This document shows, piece by piece, positions 21,254 through 37,318 of a stretch of DNA of 64,000 bases. The translations under genes were made by a program, and so were the position numbers. This DNA comes from Gadus chalcogrammus (Eukaryota > Chordata > Actinopteri > Gadiformes > Gadidae). The notes beneath the pieces are model-generated. The model did no database searches. It saw only the letters and a program-made list of their open reading frames with translations, and was not told the origin of the DNA. The stretch lies in contig NC_079431.1 in NCBI RefSeq assembly GCF_026213295.1, forward strand, positions 13,072,299 through 13,136,298, written 5' to 3'. Within the stretch, counting starts at the first letter, position 1. Each line of letters starts with the position of its first letter.

Positions 21254-21723
21254 ATTTACCAACGGTCGGGTGAGTCGGTGACGCAGTTGGCGGCTGATTT
21301 ACGGGGTTTGGCTAGCGTTTGCAAATACTTGGCCTTACAGGACGAAATGAGAAGGGACCACCCGATACTGTTCTCAAACTCAAACCAAATTAGGGAAAGA
21401 CTAACTGGAAAATTATGATCTAACATTAGCAGCAGCTCTGAACCTAAAAGTTCAGTTTCAATCTGCTCTGGAATGTGCGGGCAAATTAATCCACCTATTC
21501 CATTTCTCTGGGACTCACCAAGGCAGTGGGCACGCTCGAGTCCCGGTTGCCCATCCTCCACCTGAGGGCAGACAGCAGCGAGGAGAACATACTACTAGCC
21601 ACTCAGTCATGTGACCGCCCACACCAGCTGTGTGTAAATTATGTTTCTTCTGCACAGAGTCAAAAAAAATGAGGAGGACCGAAAATTCTAAATGTCTCCG
21701 GTCAGAATGACCGATTAGAAATA
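21254..21723. other. No recognisable gene
   Basis: Short frames only. A TE end with AAGGCCCCGTCCACGCGGAG begins at about 21722; its partner end was not found. Confidence 0.35.
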
Positions 21724-22148
21724 AGGCCCCGTCCACGCGGAGCCGAAACGTTCGAAAACGATCCGGTTTCGTTTTATGCGGAATATTCAAGGCGCTGGTT
21801 CTCCACAGAAAAAAGTGGAGCGTATCAACCCTGCGCGCATACAGCGCGGGCGCTTTATACGAACATTCAGTCACGAGGAGATTCAACGTTTTCAATTGAG
21901 CAGAAATACTTGTGAATGTGTTAATTTGAATTGTGTTTAAATATGCTAAAGTGGTAATTTGTTTAGCCAATTCATGTAAAACAATGAGGGTTTTGATTGT
22001 AGCGTAGCCTGTGTGATAAAATAAGTTGTTACATTTCGTGCACACGCTCAAATTGATCGCTATAGACTACCATAGGTTTATGAATTAAACGGCGGCAAGC
22101 TAGTGAAAGCCGGTGGCAAGCTTTGCGGAGAACCGGTATTTAATAACC

Positions 22149-23641
22149 ATGGCGAATCAAAATATGATCACACACTTCTTCAAACAAAGTAGCAGCAGCG
22201 GCAGGCCTGACGTCACACACACACCTCCATCCGTGTCAGAAGAGGCGGCTGATGCTGTGCCCGTGGCTCCAGCAGAAAAGAGGAGGAAAACGCGGGCGTT
22301 CAGGTCGGACTGGAAAGAGAAGGTCCCCTGGGTGAGGTGCGATATTGTAGAGGATGAGGAGAGGCTGTTTTGCGCTCAGTGCGGAAAGATCAGGGAGGAA
22401 GAATGGCTTCACTCGGGGGTCCGCAAATATGCGATTCTCAAGTTTAACAGAGCACAGTCAGTGCAATGATCACATTTCGGTTGCCAACCTAAAACAGCTA
22501 CAAATGGCCATGGAAGGCCAATGTGAGAAAGCCGACTCACAGACTCCTCCAAAAAAAAAAAGTTGTGCTCGCAGATGAAAGTTGTGTTTCACATGGCCAA
22601 ACACGACATCCCGGGTCATCAGTATGTGGGGATGACAGAACTTCTGAGAGCAGTTCAGGCCCCGGATTTCACAGATTCTGAGGGGCTTTACCGGCACAGC
22701 GAATCCATCTGTGACATGGAAATGGCTCTCGAGGATGTGGTGTTGAAGGGATTGGATGAGAAAATACGAGCCAGTGATTACATCGGGATCATAATTGACG
22801 AGACCGTCAACATAACGGTTGACAAAAAGTTGATCCTGTATGTAAAATTGCAAGTGAGTGGAAGAGTGGAGACGTGCTTTGTGGGAAACTACGACGTACA
22901 CTCCGGGACGGCACAGTGTATTTTCGATAAAGTAGCAGAGATTCTCCGCGGCAGGAATGTGGAGCTGTCCCGCGTTGCCGCTCTCCTGAAAAAAAGAGAG
23001 TGGCCGCGATAGATGCCGCTAAAGCCGTGGACCGAGTAGGAGCCTACAAGCGCACAATTTCTGCTGTGTACTTCTACAAACACTCAGCTAGCAGGACCAA
23101 TCGCCTCCGTCAACTAACAGCAACTCTGAGCGAAGAGGACATGACGAGTCTGAAGCAGCCATGCGCTGTCCGCTGGCTGTCATTGCATAGGGCAGTGGAG
23201 AGTATTAAAAAGAACTGGCCTGCTTTGGCGATGGAGCTAAATGAAGAAGCTGTGGGAGGAAAGGCCCAAGCCCAAGGCTTCCTGGGACAAATCCAGCCAT
23301 ACAGCTTTATCGCCTTGACGCACACACTGGCTGATGTTCTCCCCGTGATGACCAAACTGAATTTGGTTTTTCAGAAAGATGATGTGAATCTGGCCACAAT
23401 CCGACCAATGGTTCAAGCATCCGTCTCGGCCCTCACACTGCTACGAGATGCACCCAGTCCAGAAGAACAGAGGTACCAAACGGACTCCCAAGAAGGCATG
23501 TACAAAGGCATTCAAGTGACCCATGCAGGCGACCGGTCCGTTCAAGCCTTTAAAAATGCCCGAACAAGCTACATTCAACACCTGATCGATGCTTTACACG
23601 CCCGTTTCCCTGACGATTCCCTGGATCTGCTTAAAGTGTAA
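22149..23641 (+). pseudogene. hAT-derived ZNF862/C17orf113-like gene, broken
   Basis: ATG at 22149 (MANQNMITHFFKQ). A zinc-finger-like segment CAQCGKIREEEW lies near residue 75, with frameshifts at about 22465 and at an A-run at 22551-22560. It continues with MKVVFHMAKHDIPGHQYV, then SDYIGIIIDETVNITVDKKL and CFVGNYDVHSGTAQCIF (RNase H-like hAT core). A deletion near 22975-23010 removes the segment with the central DGA and CxxHxxxL motifs. It resumes with SLKQPCAVRWLSLHRAV through to RFPDDSLDLLKV at the stop. The C-terminal dimerisation region is missing. Intronless as far as seen. Non-functional. Confidence 0.78.
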
Positions 23642-24233
23642 TTCCGGCGCAAATTGAACACAGGATCTTTTTTTTGGCATGAATACCCATCAAATAAGCC
23701 CTCCAGATACCTTTTGAATTGAAAATCGAGTATTATAGTTTGCCGGGCGCAATGTTTGGCGTCCATGTTGTTGGCTTGGGGCATCGAGTTTCGCTTCTAA
23801 ATCTGCATTTTTGAACCACTAATATTGTTAAAAATAGCACCAAACCTCTGCAGTAGCATGACTAGGGTCCCTACACATAAAACGAAGCACAAACAACTTA
23901 GTTTGCAAAGCCGGAGTTTATTTAAAAAGAAAGTTTAACAAGCATTACCGGTAGGTCTGTGTTTCCAGGAAGTCCACACAAATCGATTGCCGAATGCACC
24001 AGAGTTCAGTTCAAGGAGGAAAGTTTTGGAATTTATAAATAATATATAAGTGTTGACAAGTAAATCAAAGGAATTGCACATGTAAGTTACAGTTACAAAA
24101 TAATTGTTCGCTACAATCAAGCATGGCACGTTGTTGGAGGAAGATGCACTGCACACGTGATTGACGCATAGAGTGAAGGACAGCTCAAGCACCTGAGAAG
24201 ACGAGCCGTCTACAGCTTGTAGTCTAGAGAGAG
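23642..24233. other. No recognisable gene
   Basis: Noncoding sequence between two pseudogenes. Short minus-strand frames are not recognised. Confidence 0.35.
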
Positions 24234-27200
24234 ATGGTTCGCGTTTGTGTTTTCCCCGGCTGCGAATAATAAATGAAGTTACACTCCAGAAACTTTTCAT
24301 AGACTACCATTGCGGTACAATGACCGATCTCTGTTAGAACAGTGGCTTATTGTTCTGCATATGGACATTGACACGCCAATCAAGATGCTAAGGCAGAAGG
24401 ATGACCGTGTCTGCAGTGCTGATTTCATCATTCCGAAAAGCTGATGACCCAAAGAACCCAAAAAGAGTTTCACTGAAGAGAAATGCAATCCCTCGAGTGC
24501 GGCAATTGGCTACGGATAGACTTGAGGTAAAGTTGTCTGCTTATTTTTCATGTTATATATGATTGTTCACAATTGGTGTGGGGGAGGATGCGTCACGAAA
24601 CAAAGCTTTAAGTCCTATAAGCCGTAACTTAATTCGAGGAAGTGAAAGATGATCTTGTGAGTTGTCCAGGTAGGCCAACCTCGATTTATTGTGCATAAGG
24701 ATTTGTGGTGGGAATTTCCAAACCACGTCAATCGTTTTCTGTGTAAACCGGGTAGAATAAAGTCATTAGAACGTCTAACAATTGCGGTCACATATTTGTG
24801 TAAAAACGGTACAAGACCATACAATAAACAATAAAACAAACGTTGCAAGGAGAAGTCCATTGCATTGGCTAAAGCCAGGAATTCATATTGCCATTGTAGG
24901 GCAGCATTGCCCCCCAATACTACCTTACCATTTGGTTTATTAAATGGTAATCTATCAGTTGAAGCTCCTCATGGTGTCAAAAAATGCGGGATCGTGGCCG
25001 TCTTGATGAGATGGGTGGGGGATGTGGGCTGAATGGTTGTGAGAGTTGAATGAAGTAGCCTACATGTTGATCCCATTTGTAACAGCAGAGCAAGATCCGT
25101 TTATGTTGCTCAAAGACAAATTCGGCATGCTATGCTTTCAGCATTTTACAGTTCAGATAATCCATAATCAGATACAAGATTAAACATGTATGGCACAGAA
25201 GCAGCTGTAATATTAGTATGAAATGAATCCACTAATTTGATCTAAAAATGTATGCTACATTTGATACTGATTTCGGTGTTGAATATTCTCCTTCAACATT
25301 TAGGCTAGTGGTGTTCAGTCTTCTGGAACACACATGGACCTTTCAGAGTTGGCTGGAGTCCCTCAGTCTACCCCAAAGAAGAGCAAAGGCAACAGCGCTG
25401 AACAGTCCACATCTAGTCTGCCCTCAGCTTTGACCTTATCCCTGACTAGTCCAGAACCAGCCGTGGTCAGGCCAGGCACACAGCCCACACTATCTGGCAG
25501 ATACCTGGCACGGCCTCCAACGTGGAAACTTCAAGAGGTAAGCATTGCATCACAAATTTTGCCGTTGATGTTTCAAGCCAAGAGACTTGACATTGTGAAC
25601 TGTATATTTATTTATTTTTAATTGCAAGGTATTGGGTGCTACATCGGCATCATGGATTCTGCCTCATTCTGCCCCAGAAGACATTTCACCCGTGAGTAAA
25701 TGGCTTGCTTTTCCGGCCCTATCTAACTATGCTTTGATGTCATTGTTGAACTCTGATTTAAAAACTTGCTTTGTTTCATAAAATCCTAAATATATCCCTG
25801 TAAATTCCACAGGAAGATGAAGATGATCCTCTACATGAAATGAGCACAAGCTTTGGTGAATTTGGACTAGACGACCCAGCTGACGATAGCTTCGAGCCAC
25901 TGAGTGACACCTCCCCATCTAGTCCAGGATCGTGTTCAGGTTCTACATCCAGTAAAGGCTCTGAGAATAGCTCGGCAGACAGGAGGTGGTTGGTGGATGA
26001 GGCTAAACTGATGGAACTTTTTAAAACATGCCAACAATGCGGAACAGCCATCGAAGAGCAGACCACATCACGACATGGAAGCAAAATAAAAATTAATTGG
26101 ACATGCCTGCAAGGACACAGCGGAGAATGGGAATCGTGCCCGGACCAGAGGCAGATGGGACGTAACAACATACTGACCTGTGCTGCCATCTTGTTTACAG
26201 GAGCAACCTTCACAGATATAAAAGACTGGGCATAACTTGTCAACCTACAACTCCCCAGTAAATCACAATACTATGCCATCCAATCCAAATGCCTCATTCC
26301 AGCTGTGAACGACGCATACAAGGCTCAGCAAGATAAAAACATAGAGCATGTCAGGGAACTGTGCTTCCTGACAGAAAGTTGACTTGGGAGGAGATGCCAG
26401 GTGTGATAGCCCGGGTATGCATAATTATTAATTCAATTTGAGTGTAATTTTGAACACCATAAAGGTACAGCTATATTTATGTGTATGTATTTACTGTACA
26501 GGTTTCAGCGCCAAATTCTCCACATACTCCTTCCAGGATGATGCAACTAAAAAAATTCCAGTTAGTCCAGGTAAATCTGCATGAAAATTTTGTGAACAAA
26601 AATATATTACCAAGACAAGATGTATCCAGTTGGTTGGCTGATAAATATGAAATGTTATTCCATAGGTCACAGAGGCCCCCAGCTCCGTTGCCATGGAGGC
26701 AATTGGATTTCAAAGAGGCCTGGACCATCTTCTTTCAATGGATTTGGATGTTGGTGTCATAACCACTGATCGAGCTCCCTCTATACGGAAAATTATGAGG
26801 GAGAGCTATGGCCACATCCGTCATGAGTTTGACACATGGCATGTCAGTAAGGGTAAGTGACACATCTACAACAACCCATATTTTCACACAATATATTTTA
26901 ATATTTTTGCAGATCTACCCTTTTTGTTTTTTCTAGGCATAAAGAAAAAACTTCTCACCCTAGGCAACAAAAAAGACAATAGAGATCTACTCCCATGGCT
27001 AAAATCGATCTGCAATCACATGTACTGGTCCTGTAACAAGTCATGGTGATGGAAAGGTAATAAGGAACTTATGTATTGTCATTGGGCAGGGGCACCATAG
27101 TGCCAAAGACTGCACAAAAGCAATAGGTGAAATCTTTTGTGTAAATTGTAAATTGTGTAACCCAAAACCTTCATTTCGTCTTTCAGGAATGTGTGCGTCG

Positions 27201-27792
27201 GTGGACGTCACTGCTGCACCACATCTGTGGTGTGCATAGATGGGAGGAGCCTGGGGTTGAACATACATGTCATCATGCACCATTGACGGAGGAGGAACAA
27301 CGAAAAAGAGGTGGATGAAGTCTTGATTCTCCAGCGTTCCGGGCTGTGAAAGACGTAGTCCTGGGAAAGAATCTTCTGCGTGACTTGCAGCAGATGGCCC
27401 TTTTCAAGCACACAGGTATGCCTCCAAAATAATTAACTTGAGATCTGGAGAAATGTTTTATTCCTATGACTAAAGTCCGTTTACAACTACGCATGATTAT
27501 ATGTAGCAATACTCTACTGTGCCTCTCGAATAACCAGACACTGTAGTTCTAGAAGTAGTTGTTTTAAATCTATCTTTCTGAACTATTTCTGAACACGTTA
27601 TTATTAAATTTTATCTGATATATTTTGATGGGTTAAATTGAACCTACACAGGGTCCCTTGAGGTATACCTCTCAGGGATGCTGAAGTATGCACCGAAAAG
27701 GCTCCACTTCAGCTATGACACCATGCTGGCCCAACTGGCAGTCATGGATCATAACGCAAATGTTGGCAGGCCACAGGCTAAAACAGCAGAAG
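24234..27792 (+). pseudogene. THAP-domain Kolobok-type transposase gene, nine exons, dead
   Basis: Exon-like blocks with GT/AG borders: 24234-24526, 25304-25537, 25629-25691, 25813-26414, 26502-26570, 26666-26852, 26937-27056, 27187-27415 and 27652-27792. Exon 1 is a THAP zinc finger (CVFPGC, FHRLPL, VCSADF); THAP usually has CSxHF, so a zinc-ligand histidine is replaced. Later exons give ELFKTCQQCGTAIEEQT, ILTCAAILFTGATFTDI, a CDSPG motif spliced to FSAKF, DVGVITTDRAPSIRKIMR, FDTWHVSK then GIKKKLLTL, RRWTSLLHHICGVHRWE, MALFKHTG then SLEV and LKYAPKRLHF. This order matches Kolobok transposases and their host-resident relatives in fish. Breaks: stops at 24264-24269 and 26233-26235, and frameshifts in exons 1, 4, 7 and 8. 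Splice phases still fit. Confidence 0.8.
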
Positions 27793-27949
27793 GTAAAGAG
27801 AAGTCTGCTTCTTTAAATCTGTCATAAATACATTTTCGAATACTTGAAAGATAAATGTTGTCAGCTTTGTGGATCATCAACATTCTAGCACCATATAGTC
27901 CATAATTGTACCGTGTAGAAATACTCAACGAAGTATGATATTGAAGCAG

Positions 27950-29088
27950 TACAGCACACTCCTCTTCATCCACCTCATGCTGGATATACTTCACGAACTG
28001 AAGCAGCTCAGCCTCTTGTTTCAGAAAGACGGCCTCACACTCCAGATGGTCTCGGATGGGCTGAAGACTACATGCATGTTTTTTGTAGCTATGCAGGTGA
28101 GGAACAATGTTCCCTTATTTTACATTATTGCATATTAAATTTAGGCTGTAACAGCTAAAAGTCAGAGTTGTATGATTGAATTGTGGTTTTTGGTGATGAA
28201 ATTATTATAAATGTTTGTTCATGTAATGCAGACAAACCCAGGCCCAAGGCTGCAGCAGTTCCTGACCGAAGTTGGGACTGGATCCAACTGGCAAGGGGTT
28301 GAGATCAACAGGACCAGCACCGATGATGACATCTTTAACAACATCAAGCTTCGCCTCACCAACAGCTTCTGTGAGTTCGTGTCAGAGCGTTACGAGAGTC
28401 TCGAGACTGCCATTCTGAAAGCGGTTTCGACACTATTCGACTTATCCAGCTGGCCAGAAGACACCACCGCCCTGGCTACATTTGGCACAGATGAACTAAA
28501 TGTCATCATGGAGCATTTCCGCCCAGTCCTGGAGCCATGCAAGGACTTTGTATCTGAGGATGCAGCAAGGCGAGAGTGGCTTGACCTCAAGATCCTGGTT
28601 GCCCGTCGCTACAGGCATCTCGATTCCCAGGTGAGTGATCCTCCAGGGGTTTCCTCCCCACCAACAGCAACATTGTACTTAAATAGCACATTTCCTACAA
28701 GTACATTGCAGCACAGTGTGCTTAGGTCCACAAAGAATCCCAGAATAAAAACATGCAGGATGAACAGACTTTCAACCCATTTTCTCAGGTGCTGTGGCAG
28801 AGGCTGATCCAGGGTGCCATTGGAAGAGCCGGTCAGTTCCAGCACATGCAGGTGGTAGCAGAGATCAGCCTTGTCCTCCCCATGAGTAGCTCCTGCTGCG
28901 AGCGTGGTTTCTCGTGCATGAAACGGGTGAAGTCGGACTGGAGGTCTCGCCTAGCAAATGACACTCTGACCAGCCTCATGCTAATCTCAATGCATGGCCC
29001 TCCTCTGGACGAGTACAACTCAATAAAGGCAGTCACTAAATGGTGGAGTACTGGCAGAAGGTCACGTAGACCACAGTTCTGCGACTGA
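27950..29088 (+). CDS. hAT-type C-terminal gene segment, three intact exons
   Basis: Exon-like blocks about 27950-28096, 28232-28630 and 28789-29088, phase 0 joints, GT/AG borders, no stop until 29086-29088. Products: FIHLMLDILHELKQLSLLFQ; then RLQQFLTEVGTGSNWQGVEI, SFCEFVSERYESLETAI and AARREWLDLKILV; then LVLPMSSSCCERGFSCMKR with SDWRSRLANDTLTSLMLI, the hAT dimerisation domain of ZNF862-like proteins, ending KWWSTGRRSRRPQFCD. AATAAA at 29107-29112, 19 bases after the stop. The 5' half (BED/finger and catalytic core) is not found upstream, where the Kolobok-type pseudogene ends at 27792. It could be a truncated pseudogene that happens to keep its frame, or the last exons of a chimeric gene. 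Confidence 0.7.
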
Positions 29089-29263
29089 GGGTGATTGTCA
29101 TCTACAAATAAATTACTATTTCCTCAACATAATGTTTTGTGTTTTCATTATATTATCAGTAAGTAACAACTGAAACTGGAAAAAAGATTTATGGGAAAAT
29201 TCGGGACGATTCAAAATGTTTTTCGGGATGGTTCCGGGACGGTGGTGAAACAAAGTTAATTTT

Positions 29264-32467
<3,204 letters not shown>

Positions 32468-33331
32468 CAGTGATCTTGCTAGGTATGCGTCCTGCGTCCC
32501 TGACGCATTAAAATCTGAAAGGACGCACTAAACTCACTATCCATGCGTCCCGGGGACGCATCTCATTTTCCCCATAAAAAACGATACATTGTGAACATTA
32601 AACAACTCGTGTTTAATCACAGTAACTGGCCAAAGAAACCTTCTTGTGAGCAGATCGGACAAGCGCTGTTTCAACCCTCTGTGCATCTACTCGGCGCAGA
32701 CGTGATCCCCTGTACAAAGTATCGCGACATGCTAATTTAGCCGCTACCAAAACAACTAGCTCGTCAACGCTGATTTCATTTCAACAATTAAAAATACGAA
32801 CTTCATAGTAAATAAACCCAGGTTTCCACTGCTCGATGCTGTGCTCATTCGTGTCGAATGAGCAAATCAAACAGGATTTTTTTGCAATCCTTCTGATTGA
32901 ATATATGTACATTTATGACAAAATCGTGAGGACTAGGCTTGTGACACACACACACACACACACAAATGTGGCGCTCACGCGGTAATAGCTAATTGGCGCC
33001 ACCTAGTGATCATTATGTGCAAATGCACAGCCTCTCATTAAAATGACTTAGGGGTCATTTGACCCCTCTTGCGGCGCTAGGAGTAAGTAAAAATGGCCCG
33101 GCGTTTCTAGTGTTAAACATGAACGGTTGAGTACTCCAGCTCTAACCATATCATACCACCATCAAGGAGTTTAACACTATTAATTTAATTTAAGAAATAG
33201 AATAATAATAAAAAAGAAACACATTTTTTAAACTGGGGAGTCGGGACCCATTGAATTTCTCAGGGACCCACCCAACTTGCCACCTGTGGGTCCTGGGGAC
33301 TCACTACATTGAAAACCTATCAACATCACTG
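32468..33331 (-). mobile_element. CAGTGATGTTG element, copy B (inverted relative to 14330)
   Basis: 864 bp, near-identical reverse complement of 14330-15192. Ends CAGTGATCTTGCTAGG at 32468 and CAACATCACTG at 33331, with ACGTT on both sides (32463-32467 and 33332-33336). No transposase. Confidence 0.85.
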
Positions 33332-33817
33332 ACGTTACAGTTTGATGAACGATAACATGCGCCCATAGCAGACTTTAACTAAGAGTTCTTTAAGGCAGAA
33401 CTGCCAAGTACATCTTGTATATGTATTTCTGTTTAACAACAATATGATTTTTATTAGCCATGTGTTTGTTATGGCTTTGGGACTTTTAACTTTGCTATGG
33501 AGAAATGCTGGGACCGTTGTTCTCTAGACATTAAATAGGGAATGTATTATTTCACGTATGTGTAGAACCTATTTAGAATGGCTGAGCCTGACCTTACATA
33601 AAAACGGCTGTGAAAGAGACTGGAGGCAAGCACTTCCCCTGCCTCCATGAGCGGGGAGTGTGAGAGCATGTTTCTATGTCATAATTGATTGTGTCAATAA
33701 ATGCATGTTTTCAAACTCAAAAATAATCGTTTGAATAATCGTGATATCAATATTGACCAAAATAATCGTGATTATGATTTTTCCCATAATCGAGCAGCCC
33801 TAATATACACACACTCA
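33332..33817. other. Noncoding; ends in a hAT MITE fragment
   Basis: No gene. From about 33718 to 33812 it matches one end of the 11944-12319 MITE family (AATAATCGTGAT repeats, CAGCCCTA terminus). Confidence 0.5.
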
Positions 33818-33823
33818 CACATA

Positions 33824-34226
33824 AAGTGCTGTCAGTTAAACGCGTTATTAACGGCGTTAACGCAAACCAATTTTAACTGTGTTTTTTTTCTTTGGCTCAA
33901 AACAAAGAAGCAGTAGCCTGACTGCTATGTTCAAATGACATTTGTTCAAAGCAGTCGTTTAATTGCACTATAGGCTCTTTTTTTGTATCGTCCTGTTTTG
34001 ATCAGTATATGCCAATGTTGTTATCAATAAATCATTTGCACAAGGCAAGCCGATGCACTTCACCATGTTGATAAGAGAATTAAAATGAGAAGAATTATGG
34101 GACAAAAAAATCAAGGGATATTTAGCATAGAAAAATAATTTGTGATTAATTGCGATTAATCGTGAGTTAACTATGACATTAATGCGATTAATAACCATTA
34201 AATATTTTAATCGCTTGACAGCTCTA
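33824..34226. mobile_element. MITE with GCTGTCA ends
   Basis: Left AAGTGCTGTCAGTTAAACGC and right TAATCGCTTGACAGCTCTA are inverted repeats; the interior has AATGCGATTAAT and GCGTTATTAACG repeats. Noncoding; target duplication not clear. Confidence 0.6.
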
Positions 34227-34445
34227 AAATATACACATAAATGTATGTGTATTTGTATGTATATTTATGAATAAATATCAATAAATGTACATATATACAT
34301 GCAGGCAACGGCAGAGGAAACAAACTGGACAGGGTGATTATTATCCTGCCGTCAAATAGTTGACAGCATGTACTACACACGCAAAGAGGAGGGAACAGTA
34401 GAGGCTCGACCAGAGACGATGCAGAGAGAAACAGAGGCAGGTGGC

Positions 34446-34782
<337 letters not shown>

Positions 34783-34783
34783 G

Positions 34784-35130
34784 ATGTCACCCGTCGCTTA
34801 GCAACCAGACATGCTGGGGTTGATAAGTTACCGGACTACTGTAACTACTACGGAGTGATAATAACAAAGACATGAATCAGGCAATAAATCCAATTTCCTT
34901 GACAACGGTAAAGTTCGGTGTGCATTAAAGTACAGACGGAGTGGACCAATTGCGAACTACTGCAGCTGCTCCAAGTTAAACCCCAAACTAATCGGAATAA
35001 GTATTTATAGCGGACTACACCACCTATTCTATTCCGCATAAAATTCTATTCCGAACCGATTGAGGCGTATATATATATGATACTTTTCTATTCCGATTGA
35101 GCTGTTCTTCCACATCTATGCGAATCAGAT
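34784..35130 (+). repeat. Fragment of the TTCCGCATAGA transposon
   Basis: Parallels 46031-46383 nearly base for base in places (CGTCGCTTAGCAACC, AGACATGAATCAGGC, GTACAGACGGAG, and the end AACGCAGAGTT). Noncoding end region of a DNA transposon; the complete-looking relative is 45484-46383. Confidence 0.65.
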
Positions 35131-36221
35131 GTGTCCGCATGTAAACGCAGAGTTACGGTGAGGCACACTCACCGACGGCCGAGTCGCCGTGCTGCGCCGC
35201 CGCCCCGGACAGTGTCATACCGGCAGTTTGTCCGCCTCCGTCCATTTTATGTAACTGAGCCAAAGGCTAATGACCGAGACACCTGTGCCTGCCTAGACCA
35301 TGAAAATGTAAGCCTCCTACTCGAGAAACTGCACCAGAGTGGCCTTGTAGGCATTAGGAGTACTTCTGAAGCACTGGCGCACATTGTGTGTGATTTGAAA
35401 AGCAGGGCGTGTATGTTTAGGCCGTGTGCGAAGTGCTTCTATACCGATATGGAGCCACTCCTTCCAGACGAAACCAGCCAGGTGTCATGGAGTCAATGGC
35501 AGAGGGAGAGGGTCTGCACTGAAGGGAAAACGTATTCACATTTTGTGAAAAAAACTCTTGACTGGGGCGTGGGAGGATCAATGAAAAACTTGATTGATTG
35601 GCAAAGTACACCTGCACTTCTCTGAGAACTAAGCTTGTAAGGTCCAGCACTACCATTGGGGGGAGACGAAAACAGGCCACTGGCCATACATGCATGGTTT
35701 ATACTGCAGAAGGGTCACAAGCTTATGCCACAATCTCTGACTCTGTAAGACATGACGAGCGGGCAGTATGGGCACATCTGAAGCCTGTGTTAGACGAAGT
35801 TCAAGCTAATGCAAGCATTACAACTGTGCACTTCATGAGTGATGGCCCACTAACGGAATATAGGAATAGGAAAAATGTATATTTGATGTGCACCTTGTGC
35901 TTTCTTCGTTGCATAAAGGAGCTAACATGGAACTTTTCGGAGAAGGCACATGGAAAGGGTGCACCAGATGGTGTTAGTGGCTCAATAAAAAGGATTGCCG
36001 ATGCATTTGTGCTTCAAGGAGGTGATATCCAACGCCCTGAAGAATTGTACTCCTTTCTGACAAAAGCCAATTCTAGTGTGAAATTCCATTGGGTGTCAGA
36101 GGCTGACATTGCCAGGGTGGATGAGGCTGTGCCAGGTAGTTTGCCAGTAGTCAGAGGCACTTTGGGTATTCATAAAGAGACAACAAACACCCCAGGCAAG
36201 ATCTTCTACTACTTCTTCTAA
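35131..36221 (+). pseudogene. Unidentified transposon-like gene with HGKGAPDG motif
   Basis: Two overlapping frames, 35131-35625 and 35598-36221, are one protein split by a frameshift at about 35595-35625. The N-terminal part has a Cys-rich segment (CACLDHENV ... VCDLKSRACMFRPCAKC) that looks metal-binding. The C-terminal part has HTCMVYTAEGSQAY, VHFMSDGPLTEYRNRKNVY, LTWNFSEKAHGKGAPDG and SGSIKRIADAFVLQG. I recall the SDGP...YRN and HGKGxxDGxxGxxKR signature from many uncharacterised, probably transposon-encoded proteins in fish and invertebrates, and cannot name the superfamily. The segment between the two parts seems deleted. The ATG used is only the first in the open frame, inside an older repeat, so the true start is uncertain. 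Confidence 0.6.
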
Positions 36222-37314
36222 TTAGGGAATGATCTTGCGCCCCAAGGGGAGGGGTAGCGAAAGGAGGAGGCGTGTTCTGGCTCAAACGTTCCCTGGTGCT
36301 ACTTTGCAGTTTCAGAAACCACTTGCGCCACAAACCAGGCAATACCTGGTTTAAAGTCAGTGGCACGTTGTTCAGATGTTATTTTAAGGGCGCATGCATA
36401 ATGTTGCTTATGCACCTCGCGCATACACTTTGCTTCTCTCATCTACCTAGCCACACATTCTTGGTAAATTATTTGGGAAAGAACAGCTGATACAGTGGTA
36501 ATGAGTTGTACATTTAAATCAATGCATCTGCAAACACCGTACAGCAAACACATATTTTCTTGACAGACATCGTGTACATGCCCATAACTTTTAGGATTGA
36601 TGAATATTTGATCTTGAAAAAACATTGTTTAATCGTAAGTGAGAAAAGAATGAATGAATGCGGGCGCACGTGTGTATGTGTAAAATAATTAATGAATGCG
36701 GGTGCACGTGTGTGCGTCCATCTGTTTAAACACACGCAAACTAAACACGCAACGCATAATATAGTCCATGGCAATGTATATTAACGGTGAGACACATGCA
36801 TATTAGGAACACAAGTCGATAACGATAATGCATACAATACTGATAAGAAACAATGTTTATTATGTATTGCGTATATCATTAAATAGAACCACAGTTACTG
36901 CATATCATATGTTATATCATAGAAGTTTTCTTTGCCAAAGTTTATTTGAGGTATATTTCTGAAGTTGTGGAAGAAAACCTTATTCCATGTGTGAATTAGG
37001 CCATATTATTTGGCCATTTGAAGTTTGAAATTCATTCATCTGTCTCATCGGAAACTGCAGACGCGCTGTCAAAATATCAACTAGTCAGATTAAAATGCGC
37101 TCATGGCTCTTAAAGGGGATGGGAGCTGGCACTCATTGGTTTATTGCACGTTACGCCCAAATCACACCTCAGGTAATTAGGCTACTTCAGACCAACCCTT
37201 TTTAGATTTACGCCGGGCACAAGTCATTTTTTGCGCCGGTAAAATAGCGACATCTCCATAGAACCGCCCACAAAGCTACTTGCGCTTGGCGCTTCTCACT
37301 TTCGTTTCAGACTG
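36222..37314. other. No recognisable gene
   Basis: Mixed noncoding DNA. Two related 40-bp segments with AATGAATGCGGG and GCACGTGTGTG at 36651-36717. Possible old element ends around 36260-36400 and 37110-37310. Confidence 0.4.
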
Positions 37315-37318
37315 TTAA

